Shown piece after piece: positions 20,083 through 31,498 of a DNA stretch of 64,000 nucleotides. The stretch covers positions 10,823,186-10,887,185 of the forward strand of contig CM072522.1 of the NCBI GenBank assembly GCA_036898135.1, in the 5' to 3' direction. Under the pieces are notes generated by a model. The model was not told the DNA's origin, searched no databases, and was given only the letters and a program-made list of their open reading frames with translations. The number at the start of each line of letters is the position of its first letter. The first letter of the stretch is position 1. This DNA comes from Oncomelania hupensis. Lineage: Eukaryota > Mollusca > Gastropoda > Littorinimorpha > Pomatiopsidae. The position numbers and the translations under genes are program-made.

Positions 20083-20471
20083 TATGGTGGAGATGCAGGG
20101 TATGTGTGAGTGTGCCCAGACGTGAAGTTGTCTCGTAATTGTCCTGTGGTGTCCGAGTGTGTGAGGCGTGATTCGGTGAGAGTGTGCACCCCAGCGGGTG
20201 GTTGGTGGGAGTCAGGTCGCTGTTTAGCGGAGGCTCACAGCCGGCCTGGGTTCGACCACACGTGAGGGAAGGGGCCATTGCACTCTCCATCCGGTTCGCT
20301 ACCTCGCGGGCCAGTTTCCACTGTTTGAGTGGGAGGAGGTGGGTGATAGGTAAGGGAGATAGCTTAGTTAGGTAGGTTAGTATCTTAGGCTAGGCTAGGG
20401 TTAGGTAAGGTTCGTAGGTATTGTTGACTTGTCGTTGTTGACTTCTTGTTGTTGCTTTCCTTGTAAGCAGG
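20083..20471 (+). other. Leader of Gmr1-like element
   Basis: The leader begins tatggtggagatgcaggg. The tggtggagatgc segment two bases after the LTR is the probable primer-binding site, but I cannot name the tRNA with confidence. No ORF of note occurs before the gag ATG at 20472. Confidence 0.55.
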
Positions 20472-21036
20472 ATGGCATCAATCGAGGAGGCTGAAGGAGC
20501 GTCACCGATCGCGGCTCGTACGCGTTCTCGCGTGGGTGTCACGTTGGACGAGCGGGCAACGACGGCAGCGGCTGATACAGGAGTCACCGATCTACCTTCT
20601 GCGATCGAGCAGCGGAGATCGCCGGTCAGGTCATCGCGTCGTGGGTCAGCAGACGACGAGGAGTTGACGACGTTTGAAGCCAGAGACACACTGAGTAACC
20701 CTTTTCCGACGGGATTTGGTGCGACTGGCGGGATGTCAGCAGGCGCCGACTTCTATGGAGACCAAGATCGTCTGAGCGACGCAACGAGGCCGAAGAGATT
20801 AGAGATCAACCCTTACCGTTCGATCTACAATGTCGAGGCGGCACCGACGCCGAGGACAGGACCGTTCGCGGACGAGACGCCGATGGAAAGGATCTTGAGG
20901 CTCGCTAAGCGCGAAGGACTGAATGGTCAGGCAGCGTTAGACTACGCGATAGACCAAGCGGCTAGGGAGGAAGACGCAAACCGGAGAGAGCGGGCGAGCC
21001 GGGAAGATGCAGACCGGAGAGAGAGGGAGAGAGAGA
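20472..21036 (+). pseudogene. Gag N-terminal part of Gmr1-like element
   Basis: The frame from ATG 20472 (MASIEEAEGASPIAARTRSR) runs through a Ser/Thr/Arg-rich region to an ERERERE stretch encoded by a (GA)n run at about 21017-21040. There the meaningful reading moves to the frame of the next entry. The original frame stays open to 21287, but its sequence after the run is low in family character. A slippage indel in (GA)n is the simplest explanation; programmed frameshifting is less likely. Confidence 0.75.
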
Positions 21037-23358
21037 GAGATGGCACACGAGCTAGCGATGGCACAGCTGACGTCGCAAGGCGCCGGGAACCGCAGGAATC
21101 GTCAACCCGAGTTCGAGACGGTCAAGCTCAGGTTACCTTTCTTCGAGGACAAGGACGACCTAGAGACCTACTTGTGTCAGTTCGAGCGTTTCGCCAAGGC
21201 ACAAGAGTGGAACAAGGACACGTGGGCTATTCGCTTGGGGACCTTGTTGAAGGGGAAGGCGAGGGAAGTTTACGTTGGTTTGAATGAAGACGACTCTGCC
21301 GACTACGAAATACTGAAGGCAGCGTTGTTGGTACGTTTCAACCTGACGGCCGAGACGTATCGCAAGAAGTTTCGCCAGCTACGAAGGGAGCCACCAGAGA
21401 CTTTCAAGCAGTACCTACGGAAGTCAGAGTTGTTCCTGGAACGCTGGATGGGACTTGCGAACAAGAAGGCCACGTATGGAGACTTGCTGGACTTGGTGTT
21501 GATGGAGCAGATGGTCAACGGTTTGACGCCAGAACTGGTCACGTTCGTGCGCGAACGCAACCCAGCAACGGTGGAGGAAGCCGCGACGTTGGCACAGCAG
21601 TACGTTGACGCCAGGGCAGGAACCAACCTACGTTTTCCACCACGTCAACCCTTTACACCCAGGGATAAGAGCGAGGGTCGCAAGCCAGCGGGACCACGAC
21701 CCAACTCGCCGGACAAGCGGGAATGCTACAGCTGCGGGCAGAAGGGGCATCTGAAGCGGAATTGTCCGAAACCCAGCGAGAGGGCTGGGGCAGCGTTGCG
21801 CATCGTGGAGGAGGAGAAGGGGTCAGGCAAGAAGAGGGACTCGCGTTTCCAGAGCCAAGTGATAGTGGAAGGTGTTCCGCTGACGGCTATGAGGGACACG
21901 GGAGCCGACCTGATATGCTTGCGGGAAGGAGAGGTTGCCAACCTCGAGTACACGGGACGCACGCGGCGCGTCGGATTCGCCATTCGCCAGCTGTCCAAGT
22001 CACTGCCGACGGCGTGGGTGCAACTGGAATCACCGTTCTACACCGGGAGAGTGGAGGTAGTGGTGGTACCAGACGTAACCTACCCAGTGGTGATCGGCAA
22101 CTGGGCGAGGACGGAACAGCAACGTGACACAGCACTGCCGGTGTTCGTCGAGGGAGCGGCAGAGTGTTGCGCGGTGCAGACCCGGGCGCAGACGGCCAAG
22201 GAGCAAGTCGCTGCGGAACCATTGGTGGTCGGACCAAGCAAGAACGTCGTCGCTACGCCGAAGGAGATTCGCCAACTGCAGTTGGGAGACAACGAACTTG
22301 CGAAGGTACGGCAGCTAGCAGACCGGAAGGCAGGAAAGGAGAAACGAGGCAAGGGGCAGGTGGCATTTGTCTGGAAGCGGGGCCTGTTGTACCGCGAGTA
22401 CACAGGACAGGACAAAGTGGATCACAGCCAGTTGGTGGTACCAGCCAAGCTTCGATCGGAGGTACTGCGCATGGGGCACGACACGCCTATGGCTGGACAT
22501 CTGGGGGCCAAGCGGACCCAAGATCGAGTGTGGGCCGAGTTCTACTGGCCCGGGATGTGCCGTGACGTCAGGAGGTACTGTGCTTCATGCGACGTGTGCC
22601 AGCGGACGACGCCGAAGGGGAGTGTCAGGAAGGTGCCACTAGGACGGATGCCAGTCAGGAGAGTACCGTTTCAGAGAGCCGGCAAGAACAGGAAGTTGAA
22701 GCGTTACATAGTACGCAGAGCAGAACCAGAACCGACGGTGGCCGTCGTGATTGACCAGGCGGAAACAGAAGGAACGCCAGACAACAGCTATCAGGGCACT
22801 GTACCACTGATACCGCTACGAGCGAGCGAAGGGCCAGGGGATGTACAGATAGACTCGACACTGTCTGCACTTCGTCAGAGCCAACTACGGGAAGTGTGTC
22901 AAGGGTACGCCAGTCAGCTGACAGTTCAACCCCAGCGCACCAACCTGGACGAGTGCGAGGTGGTGTTGACCGACGACAACCCTGTGCGTATACGTCAGCA
23001 TCCGCTACCATTTTCACAGATGGAGGTCGTCAAGGGTGAAGTGGAACCGATGCTGGAGTCGGGGGTTATCGAACCTTGTACATCGCCGTACAGCGCACCG
23101 ATCGTGCGGGTAAGGAAGAAGGGAGAGGTCAACAGGAGGGATGACTGCCAGAAAGCCTTCGATGACTTGAAGGAGGCGCTGACAAGTGAGCCAGTGGTAA
23201 AGTTACCGAGCTTGGACAAGGAGTTCATCCAGAGGACGGACGCACCTCAGCAGTGCCAGACTCACGCGATGGGCTATGCAGTTGCAAGCCTACGTTTTCA
23301 CAGTTCGGCCGATTCCAGGGAGAGACAACATCGAAGCGGATTTCCTCAGCAGATCTGA
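21007..23358 (+). pseudogene. Gag-Pol remnant: capsid, zinc knuckle, protease, IN zinc finger, RT start, RNase H scraps
   Basis: The 783-codon frame contains, in order: a gag capsid block (LPFFEDKDDLETYLCQFERF); one zinc knuckle CYSCGQKGHLKRNC at residue 240; protease with DTGAD at D297; an integrase HHCC module (GHDTPMAGHLG...CASCDVCQR) near 490-540; and an integrase C-terminal-like basic stretch. Next come the RT leader (LESGVIEPCTSPYSAPIVRV) near 680-705 and an RNase H-proximal piece (CQKAFDDLKEALTSEP). Near the end the terminal RNase H motif (IPGRDNIEADFLSR) is in another frame at about 23308-23352. The IN catalytic core, most of RT including its YxDD box, and most of RNase H are missing. 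IN before RT is the order described for Gmr1-type gypsy elements. Confidence 0.85.
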
Positions 23359-23413
23359 CCCTGTGGAAGATTAAGTTTTGAGCTCTCCGTAGGTTCGTCT
23401 TGGGAGGGGTGTG

Positions 23414-25161
23414 TGTCACAGGGCAGTTTGTGATGAAAGCCGAGCAGTCTGTGTGAGAAGAGTATAAGGGCGGGGGTAGTAACTGCGTGATTATCGTATG
23501 CGTGGTTATGCGTGCAAATCGTGATTCAACAGCGTAGATCGGCTAGCCAGTTTAGGAATTTGCTCACTATAGTCGGAACAGGTTTTGACAGAGTCACAGA
23601 GAGGACGTGCGGTCTTGTTTCTCTGGAGTTGTTTTTGTTCTGGAAGTAAGGGAGGGACAGTTATTGACGTAAATAATAGCTGGTTCCAAAAGGAATACTA
23701 GTTGGAAGTGTTACAGTTGTGGTAGCAAGCTCGGGAAAGAGTGTAGCTCAAAATAACTAAGTTTTGTGTTTGTGGTAGGTTAGTGTTGAGTTTTTGTCCA
23801 CTAACGGAAACTACTACGCACTGGATTACCTTACTTGGAGTACTGTGTAGACAAGCAGGGGAAAGGGCTACAGGTACTATTACATTCGAACCGTGTGGGT
23901 AAGTGTGATGGTGGTATTTTTCCTTACTGTGCCATTGACCGAGGGCCGGCTGTTGGGGTGTTGAACGATAGCTGTGTGTGAGGCAGAAGAAAGGAAGAGT
24001 GCGACTGAAGGAGGGAGAATGAGGGAGGAGAATGGGGGTGAAGTGTGATGAAGGTAGGATGGAAGTGGTTGCTGTTGTCGTGGTTGTGGTTGCTTGAGAT
24101 GAATAATGTGTTGATTTTTACATGTATTCATTTGCAGCATTGCTCATTTCATGCATTCATTATTTCATTGAGTTTCATGAATTGTGTGTTTGATTACAAG
24201 TGACAATAATAGTAGTCAAGGGAAGTGGACAGCAGTTGTGCCTCCTCAAGATGCAGAAGTTAGTGAGTGTAATAGGGGGGAGAGTGTGAGGAGGGAGGGG
24301 GACAGAATCAGGTGGACATGACATTAACAATACGACAAGCATGTTGCAGGTTCGAAAGTTCGTTCGTATTCATCAGCTCGTCACTGGGTAACGTGGATCG
24401 ACGTTGACCAGCGTCGTGCGACAACGACGATGGCACTTGGTCATGTGGACTGAACATCATCATCACCACCCGTTCGTCTACGTCCGCATCATTGTGTACA
24501 TCATCATCGTTCCACAACCCCACCCTTCCCGTGGTGGTTGTGACGTCCGTGGACGGGACCTGGCCTCGACGTCGCAGTGTTAGCTGACTGGAGGAGTCCA
24601 GCTGGGAGACGTCGACGGTGGCAGGGCTGCCGCGACTACGGCGTCACCATCATCATCATTATCATCGTCAGCGGCGAGAGGGAGCGGCGACGCCACTACG
24701 TTTGGACATCAACTGCAACGGTCCGATAACAGCTACGAGGAGGGGCGGATACCTTTACGGAGACTTCGACAGGGACGTCATACAGCCAGGTTGGCTCTTT
24801 CCTTGTTGTCCCTCTCTTAACACTCGAACCCCCCTTTTCGGTTGTTTACGTGCAACGGACATTTGCGGTGCACAGTCGATACATAGACGTGGTTGATTAG
24901 CAACCCTCGATCATCTGACATACCATTTCATTGTTCATCGACGCATTGATTGTTCCATCACCATTTTTCTCGTTTCATGTGTAAATGTTGTATGTGTATG
25001 AGTGTGTGGTATGAATGAATAAATAGCTTGAAAGTTGTATATATATATTTGTTGTGTTTTCATCGCTTCAGTCTGCGGGTAATCGCCATTCTGTCTGGGT
25101 TGTCTGCGTGTGGAAGTTGTCTGTTTGTGGCGTCTGCCCAGGGGGAGTCGTGGCGGTGACA
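23414..25161 (+). repeat. 3' LTR of Gmr1-like element
   Basis: The 1748-bp copy is over 99% identical to the 5' LTR. It is preceded by a G-rich tract (gggaggggtg) that probably serves as the polypurine tract. Confidence 0.95.
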
Positions 25162-25318
25162 TTAGGCTACATCGAGTTTTACGGGAAATGAATTCAGAAG
25201 CAAGCAAAGTTACAGGATTAAAACCAGTTGAGGCTATTAAAAGGAAACAGACTGTTGTTGCTGTTTCAAAGCCTAACTTGGATGAACAAAACAGTTCGAA
25301 ACCTTTATCAGCTACTTA
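25162..25318 (+). pseudogene. Maverick/Polinton-like integrase, C-terminal part
   Basis: Directly after the LTR element the plus frame reads LHRVLREMNSEASKVTGLKP then VEAIKRK, ending with a stop at 25316-25318. This matches the helical block that follows the Glu motif in Maverick-like integrases (a pattern close to NxxVTRLTGKKPxDAI). It is in frame with the last 19 codons before the LTR element. The usual SH3/chromo-like tail is not recognisable. Confidence 0.7.
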
Positions 25319-25695
25319 GCTTCACATTTGATGATATGGTTGCTCTGTTTTGAATGTTTACTTCCGGTGTTTATTACTATGTTTAGTAAAAGCAATTGTT
25401 GACTTCCATTTGAACTTTAAAAGTTTATTCTTGTTTGTTAGCTTTACTATCACGAGGATAATGTGTTTAAAGTTAAGCTATTTTACCCTGTTGTTATAAT
25501 ATGCTGTAACTTTGGCGCAGTCGTTGGTAGTTACTGCTTTTGCTTTAAGTTCAGTATTTGTGGTTCCTGTTTAGATCACTCTGGTAATAGTGACTACAGG
25601 TATTTCAACAGTGGTTGTGTAAACACAGTAGAACTATTTTTTTGTAAATGTCTGCTTTTCATTATAGTAAATATCGTATTTGACTTTTTGCCGTC
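25319..25695. other. No recognised gene; 97-codon Cys/Phe-rich frame
   Basis: A plus frame from about 25463 to 25756 is rich in Cys, Phe and Val with no motif I know. It may be chance in AT-rich DNA or a worn remnant of the integrase-bearing element. Confidence 0.4.
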
Positions 25696-26019
25696 ATGGC
25701 TCACGAAGATCATACCGAGCAGCTCCTTGCTGAACTCTGTTGGGTTTGACAGGTAGTGATCTCCAAAAATATTTACAAGATAGTCTTAGACCAGCTAGAG
25801 CTGATCGCAGACAACTTGAGAAAGATGAAAAGATTCAGCAAACTCGTTGGGCTGAAGAGAAAGCTCTCAAGGAAAGTAAGCTGAACAGAAAGATCTTAAA
25901 GAGTTAACTATTCAGGAAGCAAAAATGGAAGCTGAGCAAACAGAAGTCAATGCTAAAAGAGAAGTTAAATTAAAGCTGAAAGAGTTAGCTTTAAAACCAT
26001 ATGAAATGAACAAAAAATA
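25696..26019 (+). pseudogene. Degenerate gag-like coiled-coil N-terminus
   Basis: A frame from ATG 25696 (MAHEDHTEQLLAEL) shifts after 14 codons into GLTGSDLQKYLQDSLRPARA and then a charged helix rich in Glu, Lys and Gln, with further shifts up to 26019. This resembles the N-terminal coiled region of gypsy Gag proteins. No downstream pol is found, so it is a small relic. Confidence 0.45.
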
Positions 26020-27913
26020 GAAGAGCCAGCTGAAAATGCTAATGTTTCATAAACATCATCCTTTATTGTATGCATCAAGGAAACTGAACTCTTGACTGTA
26101 GCATCCTTGCATTCATCTTCTGATTGGTGATACATATATACCCGTAAGGACTCTGGTTACGTAAGCATGCCGCCATTTTAGAGATGTGTACTCAGTAAAT
26201 GTGGAGCGTTTGGTAATTCTTCCAGCAGATTAACAGAAAGATTAGACCTGCCAGAAATAAAAGACACAACCCGACGGGCAGAGAACTTCGGTAGTCACAG
26301 ATTATAAGTTCGTATGGGAGCCAATAGTCCATGGTATGAAATTCTGTAAGCCCCTTTCACCCCGGGTTTACGGCCATGCAAGAACGTCCCTCCCATACTC
26401 GGACAACAATCCCTCGCCCTCAGCAAAAAGGAATGCGTCCCTCCTGGCAAAACCCCACACCACGCGGTCGTCAGGAAGGCTACAGGGCTCACAAGAGATG
26501 TTGTAATTCAGTTCCGACACCTCTCTGACAAACCGATCCCTCCAAGGTATAGGTCCACCGAGACATCCATCCCCACCAAGACTACACCTTCCGCCCACAG
26601 CGGAAAGAATGCATCAAAATTTCGGATGGATGCCTCCGCGACTTCACCCCATAACCCAAGGTCTTTTTTTTTTATTTTTCTTCAATGTTATGAGTACAAT
26701 GAAATGTAAATTGTATTATAAAATCTTAGTTTTATAATGAAATAAAAATTATAGTTTGAGCTGCATGTGATGAAAGTGCAATTGTTTAATTTAAAATAGA
26801 GATAGAATAAGATTTTCATTTTCTACTTAACAATTAAAGTAATTTAGAGAGTGAAAGAGAAAACTAAACTAAACAGGAATTCATTTATACAGCACACTTC
26901 ACAAAACATTGTTTTTTTTACAGACAAGACCACTCGCAGAATGATAGGGGAAATAGAAAACACTTCAATGATTGTATTCTCTTCTTTGTGTTATTTTTAT
27001 TCATGGTCAGGTTTAAAAGTTGTCTTTCCTGAAGGAAACCATTGATACATAAAGACATTCATTTAAAAAAAATTTCATAGTATAAAAATTAATATTAATT
27101 TCGGTTCCGTTGAACATTTCTATAATTGTAGTGAAATGAGCATAGATAACAGACTTCAGATTATTACATATTTTCCAGGTTTCTAAAAATTATTTCGGAT
27201 AAAACGTATGAAAAAGAAGATCTTTTGTATTTCGTCGGAAAATACAATTGGGAAACACTGTAGATTCAAGTTCTTTTTATTTGTATTTCATAGAGAACCG
27301 GCACGAGTAAGAATATTTTAAGTCTCAGAACACAGAAATTCAACCATTCAATTCTGTTCACAACTTACGAATAAATCTTCAGAATTAGGAAATTTTCAGA
27401 TTTTCGTATTCAAAATCTCTTCCGATTTACAAAATTTTAGTTAGTAATTTTCTTCTTTACGTTGACTTCTCGAGCTATTGTAATATTTTATGTTCCGGAA
27501 AAGACGAAAATAGTGTTGGAAAGTTAATTTAAAAAACCCACTAGTCCACGGATGCCTAAAACCCTTTACTCAAATTTACTCAATTTATCCCTAGGGGGTC
27601 AGGCAATTAAAATAAGATTAAAACCTACAACAAACTTCAAAGCATGTATAATAAAAAGTGCAAAATTGAGAGAACGGCGGGGCAGATAATAATATAAGAC
27701 AGGGAAGAACAAATAAGGTAATAAAAGTAAGACGTACGAATGGTAATAAAAAGAGGGTGTACGCCCCAAGGCAACAGCCGATAATAGTTAAAAGGTAGGC
27801 GAGGTAGCTAAAGAGTAGTATACCTACCCTAGTCTGACAGACAACGGAACCAAAACAAAGCAATACAAAAACGTTAAACTTATAAAGAAAATGAGTTTAA
27901 GTGCAGCACGAGG
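26020..27913. other. No recognised feature
   Basis: This is AT-rich sequence. The 26295-26640 stretch is more GC-rich and open on both strands, but reads no known protein. I see no repeat ends or RNA genes. Confidence 0.45.
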
Positions 27914-28305
27914 CTATAAAATGGAATTATGTACAGCACGGAGGCTATAAAAGGGCCTAGCAACCACAGGGGGGGAGGAGGGGAGGGCGCCCCACGACAC
28001 CAAGGCCATATAGGGGAAGTCTTCATCATCGTCATCCTCACCACTTTCCTGAGGAAGATTTTGTGGAGATTTCTTGCTGTTTTTGGCTCCTTGGGCAGAT
28101 GATTGAGGCGTCTTGGCCCGACTTGGAGCCTGGAGTGTTTGAGGTGTTTTGATGTTCTTGGCAGGTGTGGGCTTGCCTTTCTGCAATGCTGGTGTCGCTG
28201 GTTTCTTATGCTGAGGAGTCTGGGGCTTATTACGGCTTTAGGCCTTGGCGTGTCGTTGGGTTTGCCATTTTCACGATTCTTGAAAAGCTGCTGTGGTTTA
28301 ATGGC
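27914..28305 (-). pseudogene. Host-like exon, acidic KTPQ-rich tail (nucleoplasmin/nucleolar type)
   Basis: On the minus strand a good acceptor (ctttcacttttag) ends at 28306. The exon begins IKPQQLFKNRENGKPNDTPR, then after a 1-nt frame change near 28235 reads a Lys/Pro/Gln-rich tract with repeated KTPQ and ends in an acidic run GEDDDDEDF. Such basic KTPxx tracts with acidic runs occur in the tails of nucleoplasmin/nucleophosmin-like and other nucleolar proteins. The frame break, which could also be a sequence error, argues for a pseudogene or fragment. No partner exon was recognised. Confidence 0.4.
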
Positions 28306-30555
28306 CTAAAAGTGAAAGCGATCAAAAATTAGAATTAACAGAATTCAGAGGCACTTGTGACAATCCACTCCTGCAAGAAAAAATATAACACTAGGCTATA
28401 AGTATAACCTGAAAGCAAAACAATATTTAAATGCAGCAACATTCTTAACAGTACTGACCAGACAAAGAAACTCAATAACTTGCACAAGGAAAATTACAGA
28501 ATTAAAGCAACAAGTGTAGAACAATGTAAACATGGTGGGAACTGTCGCGCACAAGTGGATTTCAGCGCCTGAGTATAAATAGCAGTAAGCTAGACTGTTG
28601 CAGGGCTGGATAAAAAAGGGGGTGGTTTATTCATATTCGTATGATCGCGTGGCACGGCTCTAGGTTGTTTTTAGGTCCTATTGTGTGAAAATAGCGATTA
28701 TAGAATAATTTTCATACATTTCACGTGCGGGCATAAGTTAATCGGCCAAGATTTAGAGTGAACTCCCATTGTGGTTGGCTAGACTGGCGGATTCTGGAGG
28801 CTTGTCATTTTCTCATCTGTTTTCGACTTGTGAAAAAGACTGAGAAGAAGGGAAAAAAGTTTGGGTGTGGAGGCTTGTAGCAGAACTTTGACCACACTTG
28901 GGGAACTATACTCTCGTTGGAGTATCTTGACCTGAAGCAGCTGTATGGTCAGAAGACTTTGATTACTCGTAGCTGGGGACGAGTCCTATCATAGGTCCGT
29001 TTGGGGTAAGAAAATATTTATTTTCATGTTATCCATTTTTTGTAGTTTGTGTGTAACTACCAGTAGAATCCATTGGTTCATTTAATCGCGAGGAGAGGAC
29101 CTGTATTGCCGACTTGCTGTGCATATGTACGTATGATAGTCTTGCCTGTAAACATTAATAATTGTTTTCTTCTTCAGGCTAGATGGTTTTGTTGGATATT
29201 TGAGGGCGCCATACGTTTTCTTTGAGCGAGAGATTTACTTTACTTTAATGTAATGGAAAGTCGATGTTTGTTTGATAAATTATAACATTGAGAAGAATGT
29301 ATTAGTTGATTGGTTAATTATTTAATTAATTTATAAATTTTTCTGTGCTGAGTCTGAGAAAGAATTGATTAGAATTATCAACTATTGTTAATGCTAGTTT
29401 TGCAACTACCAGTACTGCTAAGAATCTATTGATTTTTGAATAGTGCGATTGTGAGTTTCCCTCCCCGTGCGAGCTCGGTGGCGGAAATGCAGATCTGAAC
29501 GTAGGGAAGGTCACTGTGCTATTAGACTTTTTCGCACTAATCTTGGCCATTTAAGCCTTTTTTATTTCTCTTTTTTCTATCTGGAACTGAGAGGGAACCA
29601 GCCTGGAAAAGACCGACGTGAGCCCTCATTGAGGATGGGAAAGGCGTCCCTCTGTCGTGTTGGTGCTAAGGACAATCAGTCTGTCAGAGCACAAGAATGT
29701 AACCCTTGTGTGTTGGGAACTGTGTTGGACCTTGTGCGACCCTTTATGTATAAAAGCCGAGTGAAACGCTTTCTATGTTTTATGGGGAATTTAAGGGAGA
29801 GGAGACATTATTTCTGTGTACACTGTGGACTGTAAATCTTTGCTTTAAGACCTGAGTTTCTCAGTGAGAACCTTCCTAAAGACTTTAAAGAATGGAAGAG
29901 AGTGGAGGAGTTGATTTATGTTGATTATCTGTTTAAAAAGTGGATGAATAATTAAAATTGTATAAATTGTTAAACCAACTCTGTTGGTGTTTGGATCGTG
30001 AGCATGATAGGGTGGGCAGTCGGTTTTGTTTGAAAGCTAACTTGAGACAGGAACAATGGATAAAAACAAGTCTATAATCTGATTTTAGGATTGCCTTGTT
30101 GATTTTGAATTAAATCCAGACTACCAGCAGGACTGGAACGTAGGAGTTTTGACTGTTAAGCTTATCACCGTCATGATCGACACAATTCTATTTGATACTG
30201 TCACTGTTACAGTGTTGAACATGCTCTTTATTTTGTAATATAGGGGGAAAAATCACTTGAGCTAAATGGCGTGATTTTGTGAAAATAAGTTTTCCAATGA
30301 AGTTGAATTGATTGCGTTTATTACATCAGTTGTATGACATTAAAAAAGAAGTGATTTTGTGACTAGATGTGAAAATGGGGACCTACACTCACTTTAAGAT
30401 TTAAAAAGTAGTTTGAAGTGAAGTACTAAAAGTAGATAAAATCTGCGTGCAAGTGCCTAGCCCAGCTTGATCACTCTCTCCATATGAAATTAAATTTGAA
30501 ATCACTTAATGATTTCAACAAGGGGTTCTATCTATAATACTCCTACTCCTATCCT
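28306..30555. other. No recognised gene; TATA-like and splice-donor-like motifs
   Basis: A TATA-like gagtataaatagc lies near 28572 on the plus strand and a donor-like ggggtaagaaaa near 29004, which might mark a non-coding first exon. The 29467-29835 open frame has no family character. Nothing else can be supported. Confidence 0.35.
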
Positions 30556-31498
30556 CAGGCATGCTACTCTGAAAATTTTGTTTTCCAGGAAAATTTTGGA
30601 AGGATTAGCAGAGCCCCGAGAGCGAGCCTGCAAACCTAGGGGGGTCCGGGGGCATGCCCCCCCACCCCACCCCCCACCCCACCCCGTAAATTTTTTTTAA
30701 AGTTAAAATCTGTGCAATCTGGCACATTCTGAGCACTTTTTGAGAGACGAAAAATCAATCAACAAAGACGAAAAAAAACAACATTTTAGTTTAAACTATA
30801 TACAAGAAATGACACTGGTAGGCCTACATGTCTGTTAACATTATTGTACTTCTTTTTTTTCTTTTTCTTTTCCGACAACTTTTACTTCATAATCCAGTGT
30901 TCTCTGCAGCACACGGCTGTGAAGTCCGTAGGCCTTGCCTCAATTACATACTATGTATAGTATGTAATTGAGGCAAGGCCTACAGACTTCACAGCCTGTG
31001 TCTGCAGCCAGTCCCAACCCCACTTGTTTTTGAGACCTTTGTCCCAGTCTCCTACTGTGTTTCTCATTACAATGTCGGTTCGAAACATTTTAATACTATG
31101 CTACTATTAGTAGTATTTATCATCACAAAAACGCTTCCATACGTTATCAAACTTAAAAAAAACACCAGAGAATCGTGGTGAAGACTGTCAAAAATCAAAC
31201 GGAAACCACTGGCTATAACACAGAGCGAATCACGTAAGAGAGAAGCAATCTGATTGGTGAGATAAATTTAGCTAGCCAATCACAACGCCGCTTTGATATG
31301 ATCGTTAAATTGACTGTCATGGCGGTCTAGCAGACGAATCCCGCTGATATCGCCTACCGTGATAAAAACGCTTGCTTTTTTTTTTTGACACAGATTTTTT
31401 TAATACTCCAGGAAATTTTTCAATCACCAGGAAAGCCAAAGATCGATCTCCAGGAATTCCTGGAATTCCAGGAAAAGTAGCATGCCTGTATCCTATCC
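30556..31498. mobile_element. DNA transposon without ORF, CAGG ends, 6-bp duplication
   Basis: It begins CAGGCATGCTACT and, read from the other end, again CAGGCATGCTACT, so the inverted repeat is 13 bp. It is flanked by exact 6-bp copies of tatcct at 30550-30555 and 31499-31504. The subterminal zones carry repeated ccaggaa/ttcctgg motifs. The interior has a G/C-rich stretch (30630-30690) and an 82-bp hairpin (30915-30996) but no coding frame. It inserted into the (GGATA)n-like tail of LINE C. Confidence 0.8.
30915..30996. repeat. Near-perfect 82-bp hairpin
   Basis: Arms of 40 bp (30915-30954 and 30957-30996) pair with one mismatch around a 2-nt loop, centred on ctat-gt-atag. Weaker pairing extends outward through a ctgcag on each side. 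It lies inside the 943-bp DNA transposon. Confidence 0.9.

Larger units (their letters stand above)
18337..25161 (+). mobile_element. Gypsy LTR element with integrase-before-RT order (Gmr1-like), internally deleted
   Basis: Long LTRs (18337-20082, 1746 bp; 23414-25161, 1748 bp) begin TGTCACAG, end GGTGACA and differ at only about a dozen positions. An exact 5-bp duplication, ttagg, lies at 18332-18336 and 25162-25166. The internal region keeps gag, protease, an integrase zinc finger, the start of RT and scraps of RNase H, in that order. The catalytic cores of integrase, RT and RNase H are absent. Low LTR divergence together with missing enzymes implies recent mobilisation in trans by a complete relative. 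Confidence 0.9.

Noticed and set aside
21007..21050. Programmed ribosomal frameshift in gag
   Set aside because: The shift is in a (GA)n run that slips readily. There is no heptanucleotide slippery site or downstream structure that I can support.
26295..26598. Two minus-strand frames in a GC-rich patch
   Set aside because: Gly/Arg/Trp-rich, no known motif, and the opposite strand is similarly open.
29467..29835. 122-codon plus ORF
   Set aside because: No recognisable domain or splice context; amino-acid use is consistent with chance.
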